Part shown: one piece after another, positions 45,255 through 57,103 of the stretch
Numbering within the stretch: the stretch's first letter is position 1
Layout of the letters: each line of letters opens with the position of its first letter
Assembly: GCA_027475525.1 (NCBI GenBank)
Contig: JAMWFC010000111.1
Coordinates: 372,001 to 436,000 of the forward strand
Reading direction: 5' to 3'
DNA from: Macrolepiota albuminosa
Taxonomy: Eukaryota; Basidiomycota; Agaricomycetes; Agaricales; Agaricaceae
Length of the DNA stretch: 64,000 bases
Made by a program: the position numbers and the translations under genes
The notes under the pieces: model-generated
What the model saw: the letters and a program-made list of their open reading frames with translations, nothing else
The model's database searches: none
What the model was told of the DNA's origin: nothing

Positions 45255-47629
45255 CTGTTCCATAGTCTTGAATATGATGTCTATTTATGTTTGATATTTC
45301 TTTTCATGCATGAAGTGCAAGGCGCTAAGGTCTAGCGCCCTACCACATCGTATCTCGTTACTGATCATCTTCTTCCTCAGGTGCTACTTCATCATTGGAG
45401 TTGCGCATTAGTACGAGGGTGCCAGTTGTAAAGTTGTAGTCTCGAATCGTGGCGCTATGCTCGCTTTCAAACTGTAGCGCAGCTTGTCGTCTAGCCTGAA
45501 ATACTACCTCGTATAAGCGCTCAAGATTCTCCATGTGTCGTTGTAAGTCTATAGCGCATCTAGCAATCATGTTGATAAAGGATAGTATTGAGTTCGGTGG
45601 GGGTTGTAAGTACGTCGCTTCCACCACGTCCACAGGTAGCAAGGGGTGGGTGCCAGTCACTGCATAGTAGGGAGAGCAGCCCATCCTCTTTCGTACGGTA
45701 ACCCGCTCCGACCAGAAGACCGAATAAGTCGCCTCGCTCCAGCGACTTTCGTCACCATCAACCACCTTGAATAGCGCCTGTTGAACATCGAAATGAGGCC
45801 TTTCTATGATTCCATTGGCATGTTTATTGTATCCGGAGACTTGGATGTGTTGTATGTTGTATTTCTTGGCAAGATAAGTGAGCGCCTTGACTATTGGCGC
45901 TCCGTTGTCTGTGACAATCTCGTGAAGGGCTCCCCATCGGCAGATAACGTCCTCAAAGAGCCACTTAGCTATAGCGTCTGTATTTTCTTGCTGGAGCATA
46001 CAAAACTCCGGCCAATGTACCAAGGAACACCTTCCTTGAATGATATACTTGTAGCGCCCTGACTTGGGCATGTGCATGGTGTCGATATATATTTTTCCGA
46101 ATAACGGCGCTGGAGTCGCTACTGTTGGGGGAATTAGAACCTGACGTGTCTGCTGGATTTGACAGAGATGACAAGTGCAAATATACCACGCAATATCGGC
46201 GCTAACTTGCGGCCACCAAAAGCGCTCCAAAAGGTTCGCCCTTGTCGCATAGAGTCCTCGGTGTCCCAAGTCATCATGCATAGCACGTAGAATCCTAACT
46301 CGATTATCCGGTTTAATTACTAGTTTATGGGCACCATCTCTATTTCGTCGCCAAAGTCGGTCTTCCACTATAAAGAAAGTCGTCGCATATCGAATGAAGG
46401 TGGCATATTCCGTATCCGTAAGGTCTGATGGTTGTCGCAAATCCTGTAGCCACTTCCTAACTTGGTCAACTCGCTGATCTTCTGACTTAGCTTTGACGCT
46501 TTGAGGTACCACTGAATATGGCAGGTTCTGACTGTCTTCTCGCAAGGGTCTTGGCTCCTCGACTATCTTTAGATCGTTAGATGGCTTAGCGACGTTATAG
46601 ATACTGGCCGTGTAAAAAGTCGATGATGCTTGATATGGTCGGGGCTGGTACGGAACAATAGGGTGAAGCCAAGTTAAAACTGGCTGGTCTTCGCGAAGCA
46701 CCGGAATAGGCAACTGAATGATATGCATGAAACCATGCAATCAATCAATCCAGTCGTCAAATACATCGTTGTCGCTATTGTCTAGCGCTTCATCTTCCGG
46801 TTGTCTGGGTCGCCTAGATAATCCGTCCAGCCTGTGGAACGCACTTCTGACGTGTACTAACTCGAAGTGAAACATTAATATTGCTACTACCCAGCGGTTC
46901 ATACTGGCCGAAGGTTGAATATCAGGGTTCTGAAGCATTCCTTTGATGTATTGTGCGTCGACCTTGACAATCAGATTTTGTACCTCAATGAGGTACATGC
47001 GCAGTGCCTGAAACAATTGAAACAAGCCATATAACTCTAGCTTGGGCTGACTGTAGCGTGATTCTCAGTCGTTAAGGGTAATCGATCCAAAGCGATTGTA
47101 GCGCCTGATTTTCCGCTTTGCGCCATTATACTGGCATAAAAAGAAGCCAACGGCGATATAGGAAGTGTCAATGGCAAGTATAATGGGATTGGCGGTAGTA
47201 TAGTCGATGGGCACCAATGGTTTCGCTTCCTGTAGTGCCTTTACTAAGTCCTTCTGGGCATTGATTTGATCAGGTCCAAATTCGAAGGGGACCCCTGAAC
47301 AGGTTAGGCGATTAAGGGCGTTTGTGCAATGTAAAAAATGGTGTATGAACATGCGCAGCACCCCTACAGTGCCCAAGAACGCACAAACTTCCGAGAGGTT
47401 ATGACAGACCCCCCATTTCTCCAGCAGCGCTAATTGGCTCTCCTCTGGAATCCTGCCTTCTGGTGTGCAAATGTGCTCCAAAATTTTAAACTGCGGCACA
47501 CAAAGAATGAGCTTGTGCCCTGAAAACATCCCGCCACAATACTTCATGTGCTGAAGTACTCGGTTAACCAGTTGAAAGAAGTCCTATAGCACCATACGGA
47601 TATTAGGATTTTCCGGGTGAACTTCAGGC

Positions 47630-47785
47630 TTGCCATCTACCAATCGCCAATCCTTCGGGCCTTTAACTCCTACGTTGTCTATGAAGCTGAGCACATGGTG
47701 GGGTATTTGCCATCTACCAATCGCCAATCCTTCGGGCCTTTAACTCCTACGTTGTCTATGAAGCTGAGCACATGGTGGGGTATTT
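47630..47785. repeat. 77-bp tandem duplication no. 10
   Basis: Period 77 with 79 matching positions (two chance extra bases). Inside the G1 RT; shifts the frame. Confidence 0.95.
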
Positions 47786-48398
47786 CAGGCTGTAGGATAA
47801 ATGTAATATCGTCATGAAATATCGGTACCGAGTTTGTCCATCCCATAGGAAGTGTGACTAGTCATAGCGCCCCAAACGGTGTTTGAAATGTTGTCAAGTC
47901 GCGAGAGGAAGGATGGATTAAGCGCTTGTCATAGCCAACGTACAAATCCAGGGTAGCGCCACATATTTGTCCTGCGAAAGATTCAGCAACATGATCAGGA
48001 AATGGTGGTACCCCTGAATGACAAATGGTGACTTTGTTTAGCGGTTCTAGGCTGTGAACTATACGTAGCTTCCCGTTTTTCTTCAGTACACAGAACCATC
48101 TCGAGCGGTAGGCCAAATTAGAAGGCTCGTATACACCTGCCGCTATCTTGGAGCGAATAATTTGGCAGACTTCGGCTTTGATGCCCGGGGGTATGGGTCG
48201 GTTATGCTCAGTCCAGGGTACGTGCGGTATTGTCGGTATAACCACTGGTGGAAAGAAGTCAGTTCTAAGTTTACCGCGCTCTGAGTCCTTCCATGCGAAA
48301 GCCTCATTCTGTTTTTGCATGATGTTGACTAATACGTCCATTTTCTCTGTCGAGAGAAAGCCGGTATCGTGGGCGCTAAAAAATAGCGCCTTTTGTTC

Positions 48399-48554
48399 TT
48401 CTGTAAATCGTCCTGTTGGTTTGAAGGGTGGTGGATTTGGGTCGAGTTTTGGCAGGGTAGCCAAAGGGTCGCCTATTCTGTAAATCGTCCTGTTGGTTTG
48501 AAGGGTGGTGGATTTGGGTCGAGTTTTGGCAGGGTAGCCAAAGGGTCGCCTATT
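48399..48554. repeat. 77-bp tandem duplication no. 11
   Basis: Period 77 with 79 matching positions. Inside the G1 pol N-terminal region; shifts the frame. Confidence 0.95.
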
Positions 48555-48945
48555 ATTTTTCTTTCGATGCGAAATTCCTCAGGTATGGCGCTCGCTACCG
48601 GTTTTGTTTTAAGCGCTACGGGTTTATATTTCTTCTTGACCTGAACCCCTTTGCGCTTAGGAGTACTATTGTTAGCAAACATATTATAAATAGAGTCATG
48701 GTTTCTAGCGAAACCTGATATCAAAGGTTCTTTAGAGTTGGGAGTAGAAACAAAATAAGTGTCTGTTGAAAGGTTTTCAGTAATATCTGACGCAGTGAGG
48801 TATAAGTAGGATAACGCTTCGCTAGTAAGCGACGAGGAAGAATTCAAGATTTCATGGGCTAAAGGGGTATGTGATATAAAGTTTACTTGCCCAGTCCGAT
48901 GGTTATAGTCCAAGATAAGCGCTTCATCTCCATGATCCTCATCAC

Positions 48946-51590
48946 TCATCTCCTCGATGGCACCGGAAAACACTCGCAAGGGTCGTCGCTAACATAAGGT
49001 TGCTTTCTCGGTCCTGGCTTCTGGAATTTCCCCTGGGGGAACGTTGGTACCGTTCTCCTGATGCCTGAGTTAGGGTCGCTAATAGTTAGCGCCGTTTCGT
49101 CTTCAGATGTCGTCTTGACTACTGATCGGGCTAAGACATCAAAGGGCCTCCCTAATAATAAGTTGTACGCAGGCGATCTAAGAATATGGATTTGAAGGTA
49201 AAATGTAAGATTGCCAACAGCACATGGCACGTTACGGGCCATTCCCAAGGATCGATCAATAGTGCCGTTAGCACTTTGCATATTAAGAATGATGGTCGGG
49301 TCGTAAATGATGCCAAGCTCGTTAGCAACGTCGGCAGCCATTGAAATAATCTGTGATCCGCTGTCCATGATAGACTCTATCTCGCTTTTTCCATCAACTG
49401 TCAACATAATCGAGCGAATTGTGTAAGAGTCTTGGGCTACAGTGAGGACAGCAGGATTGTCGCTAGATCTTAGCGACTTAAGGTAGGTTTTGACCGGGTC
49501 AATGGACATAGCTTTTTTGGGTGGCGCGGCCTCTTCTTTGATTTCTGGTGCTACCGTCTCTGTTATGTACGTGAATCCAGGTAGCGCATCGTCGCATTCA
49601 TCCACCGCTGTTACATTGTTAGCTACATTTCGTCAAGGGGTAACCGCTGTATGCATCTGATTCCTGACGTCTGGCGCCACACTGCATAGCTCCCCTACCG
49701 ACATCGTGACTTGACTTTTCATAATACGATCGAATACTTGCTTGGATTTTTCTATGTCGTAGATTGGTGCCGTTGGTCGGTAGCCTCCTGCTGGCTTGTC
49801 TGGCGCCCCAAAGTTTTGATTGACAGGCAGAGCGTAGTTACCAGCAAGTCCTGAATACGGGTGTAGTGGCGGTTCCATACTATCTGGCGCTTTGGCGGTG
49901 TCGGGAGCGTTGTCGTTAGTTCTGGTATTCAAGGGCTTTGCTGGTGCTGGGTCTGACGTAGCGCCCAAGGGTCTATAGTCCTTCAACGGTTGTTTGCTCT
50001 TTTTAATTTCGACTCCGTCAAAGACCTGATTCTTTAGCGACTTCAATTCCCTTTCTAACGTCTCGATCCTTTCCTCTCGTGACAAAGTGGGCTGCTCGTT
50101 AACAGCGTTAAGCTGGAGAACCTCATGGATTAGCGCCTGTTGTGGAGTTGCCTCTGCCTCCATCACAGCCGTACTATTGAGGTTGCCCGTCGCTAAGTTC
50201 CCAGGGTTATGTCAGTGCCATTCATCAATTCGTCCCTGGAAAGTTCGGTGCTCGGGATATAGAGGGATGTTAGCGCCAGAGGGTAGGACTATTTTACCGT
50301 TGGCACCTCGGCACGCTCTTCCTTGGCGTAAATATTGTTTGAGGATAGCGCAGCGACCGCAAGTCATCATATGTCCTGCCTCACCACAGAAGTGACAAGG
50401 GCCGGATTGCATATTACCTCGTGGCGCGCTAAGGCTGGACGAGATCAGCGTTTCTAGCTTGCTCATAACATTTGCGACAGCCGTGTTGACTGCGTTTTCC
50501 AGATCCTCTTTCTTGACAAAGCCTCCCTGGTTGTTAGCCGCGCTAGGCGCTGGTGCCACAATGGGCGGCGCCTTTCCTCCATTATCAGTGCTAAAAGGTT
50601 GCTGGAAAGGGATGCCAGTATCCATGCCTTTCAGTATTCATTTACCCGCATCAAAGACGTCCTTGATATCGTAGGGTTCCTCCAGATGGTGATCAGACTT
50701 AAGAATTTCTAAGCGACGAGCTATACAAGTCCATAGTGATGTCGGAATGCCTTGTTGAAACAAGCGCCGTTCCTCGTTCCTGTAGAGTTTGCCGTTCTGT
50801 ACTAGCCATCGTGCAATTTGCTGGAAATCTCGATAATAAGTAGATAGTGTGCCTAACATATAAATGCCCATTGCAAAGGTATCCTGTACCAGTTTCTGGA
50901 TTTCAAGGACTGTATAGCATGTGGATTCTTCAGCGCCAGAGTACAGTTTAATGATCGCCTTTTTCCATTCCTTGTAGGTAAATGACCTTGGCACAGCATC
51001 TTGTGTTAATCCTTGAAACTCGTCCAGTCCCATCCAGGATTCCGCAGTATCGTAGGAAACGTATCTGGCGGCATATTCTTTCATTTGTGTGTTGTCGGTG
51101 ACTCAGCAGTCACGTAATAAATATTTCAATTCTCGGAAATACTGTGTTAGCTCGTGAGGCTTCGTCTTGTCCCATTTTGGCGATGAGAAGTGGTTTTTTG
51201 GCGGCATGCGTGGTGTGTTTGCCTGCTCCATATTAGCTGGCATCGATGTCGTGGTAGGAATAGTAGTGTTAGTAGTAGTTTTGCTTGGCATGGTCGTAGT
51301 CAGTACTGGCTCGGGTAGTTCTGAGTCGCTAGGTTCTGGCGATAATGACCTAGACAGTTCTTCCAAAGGAGTAAGTGGTGTATGGTTTTCATCTGCTAAG
51401 TATTCGAATGGTCGGGAAAATGGGAAGAAGCTTTCAGCCAAGCTATCTGGAGCGGCTTCAAGTTCCTGGTCTAAAGTTTGCCTCGGTAGTGCGCCTGGTA
51501 AGTGTGGTGATTCAGGCAATGTTTGTCCAAACGCGCTCTCCAATAGGAGGCGGTGCTATTGCTGGGCTCGAGTTTCTGGCGGAATTTTGC
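48946..51590 (-). pseudogene. G1 gag-protease relic
   Basis: One frame with premature stops near 51103, 50638 (TGG to TGA), 50212 and 49633 (CGA to TGA). Contains RMPPKNHFSSPKW, the knuckle CHFCGEAGHMMTCGRC, and the protease DSGSQIISMAADVANELG with LLLGRPFDVLARS. It ends at 48946 after the TGTTTTC heptamer where the RT frame (-1) takes over, as in G2. Confidence 0.88.
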
Positions 51591-51622
51591 CTTAATAGAA
51601 CCCCTCGTGGTGGGCTCCAAAA

Positions 51623-52742
51623 TGATGACGCCAACTGTGGTTGGGTGCGCTGGACGTATACGCAGTACAACGCCGTCTCCAGCGCCTGGCATACGGGTTT
51701 GTGAGGAGTCCCAGCAGGGTCCTGGTGTGCTCGAGCAGAGGTGATAGGGCGATGTGCTAGATGATAGCGCCTCAGGTGCTACCTAGCAAGTGGTAAGCGT
51801 CGTAGTTTAGAGCAGAGGTGATAGGGCGATGTGCTAGATGATAGCGCCTCAGGTGCTACCTAGCAAGTGGTAAGCGTCGTAGTTTAGGAGAAGTTATAGA
51901 GAATAAAACGAATAGCGCAGCGTAGCGTGCCCGTAGGTGGCACCGTAAACGACGAAGACGAGATAGACAAAGCTAGCGCCGAACTTGGTGGCAAAGTCAG
52001 GCAACGCTAGCGCGATTTGAACGCTAAGTGTAACTGGGTGCTCAAGAGGTTACGATTCGTTGTTATATACATGGCAAGTAGCTAGTTTTTATACTATGCG
52101 CTACGGTATTTCCAAAATAAATCCATTGACGGCGCTACCAATTAGCGCCTCTCTTCGTGACTGTAGCTAACAGCGACCTGTCAATGGCTACCTGCAGCAC
52201 ATGGGTGACGGTGACCAACGGCGACTCTAAAACTACTTAGAAGTGGTATGAGTTTGCTCACTTTTTGATGTAATTTAATTGGCCATGCCATCCCGGGGTA
52301 CGGTCAGGGAATCCTCGACAGACGCCGTGAGCGCTAATTCCGGTGCTAAACATTGTACCATCTTTTGATAGATTTAAATGTTGGGTCTGCATGTATCCTG
52401 TCTCGTTGTCATTGATTCCTTTAGACTTCTGATTGAGGTGCCTCGGTGATTGACAGCGCCAATTGCTAACTCCTTTCAGTACTGATCGGGGTTTGGTCAG
52501 AGTCACCTCCCACTGTTGTACTAGTGCTATGAGTTCTGAGCCTTCTTGGTCTTCAAAGTAACTGAGTGGAGTGCGCTGAGGGGCTGATACTGGTGATTGA
52601 GATGAATGAATAAGTCTTGCCATAGAGCGCCCACGCTAGGGCTGCTCTGTACCCAAGGCTGGTCACTAGAGTCTCTAGTGTGTCAAGTGTTGGTTGGCCT
52701 ATAATGTCTCTTGATGCGCTCAGCCCGAGTAGAAGCCTATCA
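51623..52742 (-). repeat. G1 5' LTR
   Basis: Partner of 27955-29074. Contains duplication no. 12 (51733-51886), which the other LTR lacks. Confidence 0.93.
51733..51887. repeat. 77-bp tandem duplication no. 12
   Basis: Period 77 with 78 matching positions. The sister LTR has a single copy here (about 28065-28141), so the extra copy is not ancestral. Confidence 0.95.
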
Positions 52743-55700
52743 CCGTCTGTTGTCGCTTTGAACTCCACGACACTGGTCCTCTGGCCATCAAGAAAACATA
52801 CTCTGACGTTGATCTCCTTGTATCCAGATCCCCACTGTAATCCGCATCAACATACCCAAGTGGTTTGGTGGACCCTCCCATACCCCAATCGTACATGATT
52901 TCGTAGTTTAACGTGCCTTTGATGTATGCAAGGACGTGGAGTAAAGCCTTCCAGTGTAATGGTTCTGGGTTTAACTAAAAATGGGCAAGTAGAGTCACGG
53001 CAAATGACAGATCGGGCCTTGTAGCCACCTGAGCCCACATGAGGGCTCCCAACATCTCACGGTATGGTTTATCCGCTATGAATGCGCATTCAGCTTCATT
53101 CTTGGGTGACATGTTGTTCATGAAGACGATGCCGGAAGGTAGGGATGTGTAACGAGGATTGCAGTTCTCCATGTTAAATCTCTCTAGTACCCGGGTGAGG
53201 TATGCCTTCTGCGACAGGGAGATTGATCCTGTACTAGGATTATGGGAGATGGCCATCCCTAGAATAAAAGATGGTTCACCAAGGTCTTTCACCTCATAGA
53301 TGCGTGCGAGTTCTGCTTTAGCTTGAGCTGCGCCACTTTTAGTTGAGGAAAGTCCAAAGATGTTGTCATTAAAAGTGTTTGTAATGGTGGCCTCTTGTCT
53401 GATTAGCCTTGAGCGTACACATGGATCTGCGCGTGATCTTCTATACCCTAGGTCTCTGTAGGCACTGTCGAGCATCCAGTACCAGTCAAAGCCTCCTTGC
53501 ATAAGTCCATAAATGGTTTTCCAGAGTCTGGCAAGTTTTCCCTCCCCTCCCGGAAAGCCAGGTGGGAGCTTCATATACACCTCATGCTCTGGTATGCTAT
53601 TCAAGTAAGCAGAGACGAAGACCCTCCTGTGCCGCTACTGCCATGGACATTCTAAGGGATTCCAACCGGACCACCGCTGCATATGTTTCATCGAAGTCTT
53701 CTCCAGCGACCTGTGAGTACCCTTTTGTGACCAGGCGAGCCTTTCTCTGTGTTACGGTCCCCTCTGCATCGAATTTATTTGCGTAGCAACGGCAACTCAC
53801 TATATTCTTATCCCTTGATACCTGCGATTCCTGCACTAACTCAAAGACCCCCCGATCCTCCATCATCTTTAACTCCTCCTCCATTGCCAGTCTCCATAAG
53901 TCGGGACGTCTCATGGCTTCTGCGTAGGTCTTGGGTACCTTGTAATCGTCACCATCCTTGGAGGCCATGAGTGTCACCAAGTACACGTAAAAGTTCTTGG
54001 CGATCAGTGCTGTCGGTGTCTCCTCATCTTCTGCCCATGCCTCGCTGTCCACCCGGGCCATTTCTTCCTGTTGTATCGTCTCTTGGGCAGCCACTAGTGC
54101 TGGCGATGGCTTTATGAGCCAGGTCGAACGTCGGACAGGGAGGGTCAACATCTGTGTGCGTCTGAGGACAGGGACAGGGGCAGGGATAAGCACACATTGG
54201 TCTCCTGGTGCGTCATCAGGGTCGGGTAGCTGTGGGTGCAATGGTTCACTTTCTGGTCAGATCCTTGGGGCATTTGGCTGGCACATTGTGATCACGCCTT
54301 GAGCAGGGCCTGAAGCGTGGTGGGCTGGCATAGGTGCGGTCTCTTTGTAGTCGTCAAGAATGGTCAGTGATCTGTGTCCTGTCCCTTCCTCAAAAATGAC
54401 GTCCCGCGAGGTTATGATTAATCGGGTGCCCTGATCGTATAGTCGGTAACCACTATTTGCGTATCCCACAAGGCAAGTTTTTACTGAGCGCGGATCCAAC
54501 TTTGACCTGATAAGCTCCTCAGGGATTTTGGCCCACACCAGGCAGCCCCATGATCTGAGGTGATCAACATGTTGTCTCCGACTGGTCCACGCCTCCTTGG
54601 GGATGGTCTCTGGGTGTTGCGAGGTGGGGAGAAGATTTCTTGTGTACACTAGCGCTGCTGCTGCCTCTGCCCATAGTTCCTTCGATAAGCCACTCTCAGC
54701 TAACACGCACCTCACCCCCTCCAGTATTGTTCGGTTCATATGTTTGACTAGGCCATTTTGCACGTGCGCGTATGGAGTAGTGACCTTGAGGATGATGCTG
54801 TGTTTACCTAGGTATGTGGCCCAAGATTCATTGATCCACTCTTGACCTGCGTCCACTCTAGCTTCCCGTAGTTTTTGCCCTGTTTGGCGTTCAGACTCAA
54901 CATGGTAAGCCGTGAAGGCGGTGAGGGTTGTGTCCGCATCCTTTCTGGTCAAGAAGTATACTGATACGTACGATGTGCCGCCATCCACTGTGACCATCAT
55001 ATATATTGCACCTCCCATGGACTGAACGCTGGATGGGCCCCACAGATTGATATGAACGCGGTCATTTGGAAGCCCTTCTGGTATCACGGTAGCGTCATAT
55101 GGTCGGGCTGCGTGCTTCCCATACACACAATCCTTGCACAGTCCTGCCACAGTAAGGTTGCCTCTGATGTCAAGTCCGTCTACTAAGTTCTTAGCCAGGG
55201 CTTCCCTGATCTTTTTGACGCTAGCATGACCGAATCTCCTGTGCCAGACATCTAGAGTGGTAGGTTTGGTCAGGGACCTGGCTGTCATCACTGTTGGGCC
55301 GTCTAGTACCTCCGGTGAGCTGAGCAAGTACATGCCCCCCGCTCCGGTTCCACAAAGCACTTCTCTACTATTTGGGTCTCTGAAGCGCACCTGGCCCCCT
55401 CCAAAGACAACATTGAAGCCTGCTTTGTCGAAACGATTTATTGAGATCAGGTTTGATGATAAGTCAGGGGCGTGGAGTGCATTTTTGAATATCAGTTCTG
55501 AGGTACCGGCTGCTGTCTTACAGATCTTTTTCACCGTTCCATGGCCAATGACCCTGAAAGAAGCTCCCTTGGGTGCTGCACGACCTTTGATGGGGTTCTG
55601 AGTTCCTCATAGTCTGAGAATGCTTTCCTGTTGACGAAGAAATGATCCGTGGCACCGGAGTCTGCATATGTAGAGATGGTCTTGGATCTCGATATGTAAG

Positions 55701-56667
55701 TGCCTATATCCTCGACCAGTTCCCTTGCTCCAACGGTCATAGTTGATAACGTGTAGGTGACTTGTGGCTGGTCCTGGGTTTGTGGCGTATTTGATGCCGC
55801 CACATTAGCTGCTGGAGTAGTTGTCTGGGTAGCTGTCTGCATTGGCATATTGCTTGGCAGTGTCCTGGGTGTCTTCCCTTTGTTTTGGAAGTTTGGGGGA
55901 AAAAGCCCCTCTTTACCTCCCCCTTTCCAGTAACAGTTCTCTATGACGTGACCCGATCTCTGGCAGTTTGGATTTACGCAGACTAATCTCGGTTTTGATT
56001 GGGTTTGTAATGCCGTAGCCAAAATGCCAGACTTTTGTTTTTGTGAGACCAGTCTGTCCCAGTAGGTCATGAGCGCTGCGATAGCGTCCTTGGATTTGGT
56101 CATGGCATATAATCCCACAACAACTGTGTTCCATGATTCTGGTAGTGATGCAATCAGAATAGTCCTAAAGGCCAAGTCGTCTATCTTTGCGCCTTTTTCA
56201 GTTGCTGATTTCCACTTTTCTCTAAGGTCCTCGACATGCTTCAAGAAATCCATCCCGTTCTGGAGTTCTGTGGCACGCAAACGCTTTTCGGCATTCATCG
56301 TGGCTATCTCAGAAAATACTCTGTAGTTTTCAGTCAGGGTCGTCCACGCCTTCGCTTCCATGCCATCCATGTCTATACCGAGCCCCACAGAGTTTTTCGT
56401 GTTATAGATAATCAAGCCTAGTGCCCATGCGTCTCTTTCCTCCCACTCCTTGAGAGAGGGGGTTTTTGACGACTATTCGGTAGGTTTTTCTTCCATTTTC
56501 ATGCCGGATAGGCTGCTAGGTTTAACTATTGTTCTGTCCAGGTAGCCACGAGCACCTTGTGCTTGTGCCGCTATTTGGACCCGGTTTTTAAAGGTTGTGT
56601 AATTTGTGCCGTCGAAGTGTGCTTCTTCGGGGAATGTCAGTGGGTTTGCTGAATTTGTGGAAGTCAT
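52743..56667 (-). pseudogene. Copia gag-pol relic
   Basis: From right to left: gag start MTSTNSANPLTFPEEAHFDG (56667), zinc knuckle CVNPNCQRSGHVIENC, protease YADSGATDHFF, integrase with HRRFGHAS...CKDCVYGK, then RT and part of RNase H (SSKRQQT at the G1 junction). Damage: several in-frame stops (for example 56473, 54257, 52975) and at least two frameshifts. Catalytic positions are also changed. Integrase has NLWGP where copia usually has D, and NGLVKHMNRT where the Glu is usual. RT has FNDN in place of the YxDD box. These are G-to-A type changes. The element is dead. Confidence 0.9.
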
Positions 56668-56762
56668 TTTTGTGGATGTGGATGTAATGTTTAATGTGGT
56701 GAGTCAACTGTGTCTGGAGCAATAGCTCAACCACAGTGGGAGTGCTAACAGGGCTGATAACC

Positions 56763-57103
56763 TGTAGAAGTACAGTAGTAAGTCCTCAGTCACTCCAAAT
56801 ATATGTTGTTGACTAATTCTATTACCTGTAGAAGTACGGTAGTAAGTCTACAGGATGTGGTAAGTCAATATATAGTACGTGTAGGCAGAAAGAGCTCACC
56901 CTCAGTCACTCTAAATATATGTTGTTGACTGAGGGGTCACGCTTTGTATATCTAGGTAATCTATCTGAAAATAATTAAGGTTTGCCTGTAAAGCTAGACA
57001 AATACCGATCGTGCACCACACAGTGGTGCACTGTGAAAAGTGTAATAATAAAATAATAGATAAAATAAAAAACCTTATGTCTTGCTCAAGTTGTTCCTCA
57101 ACA
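56763..57103 (-). repeat. Copia 5' LTR
   Basis: 341 bp, partner of 27242-27582. Compared with that copy it is TA-richer at CpG sites (for example ACGGTA versus ACAGTA, TCGCTC versus TTGCTC). Confidence 0.95.

Larger units (their letters stand above)
45358..48979 (-). pseudogene. G1 pol relic (RT, RNase H, integrase)
   Basis: Homologous to G2 pol throughout. Premature stops occur near 47862 (CGA to TGA), 47585 (TGG to TAG), 47065 (CGA to TGA) and 46741 (CGA to TGA). Frame changes at about 48.4-48.5 kb and 47.6-47.8 kb coincide exactly with 77-bp duplications nos. 11 and 10. Integrase is recognisable (HDDLGHRG, CHLC, IYIDTMHMPKS, VTDNGAP). After LVLMRNSN the sequence jumps straight to an acidic end (EVAPEEEDDQ). 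About 90 codons present in G2 and G3, including the GPLVV C-terminal integrase module, are missing. Confidence 0.88.
27955..52742 (-). mobile_element. Ty3/gypsy LTR retrotransposon G1 (inserted in the copia element)
   Basis: LTRs at 27955-29074 and 51623-52742 (each 1120 bp as assembled, 1043 bp once the artefactual 77 bp in each is removed). Termini read TGATGA...CTATCA on the plus strand. Target duplication CCGT (27951-27954, 52743-52746). The purine tract beside the left LTR and the TTGGAGCCCACC primer site beside the right LTR show minus orientation. It carries degraded gag-pol on the minus strand and a plus-strand accessory gene near the 3' LTR, and is itself split by G2. Confidence 0.94.
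27242..57103 (-). mobile_element. Ty1/copia LTR retrotransposon (host of the nested insertions)
   Basis: Bounded by 341-bp LTRs (27242-27582 and 56763-57103) beginning TG and ending CA, and by a perfect 5-bp target duplication CCATT (27237-27241, 57104-57108). Transcribed leftwards: the purine-rich CAGGGGGAG lies beside the left (3') LTR. Removing the 24.8-kb nested insertion leaves an element of about 5.1 kb, normal for copia. LTR copies differ at about 7 positions by eye, most of them transitions at CpG. Confidence 0.95.
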
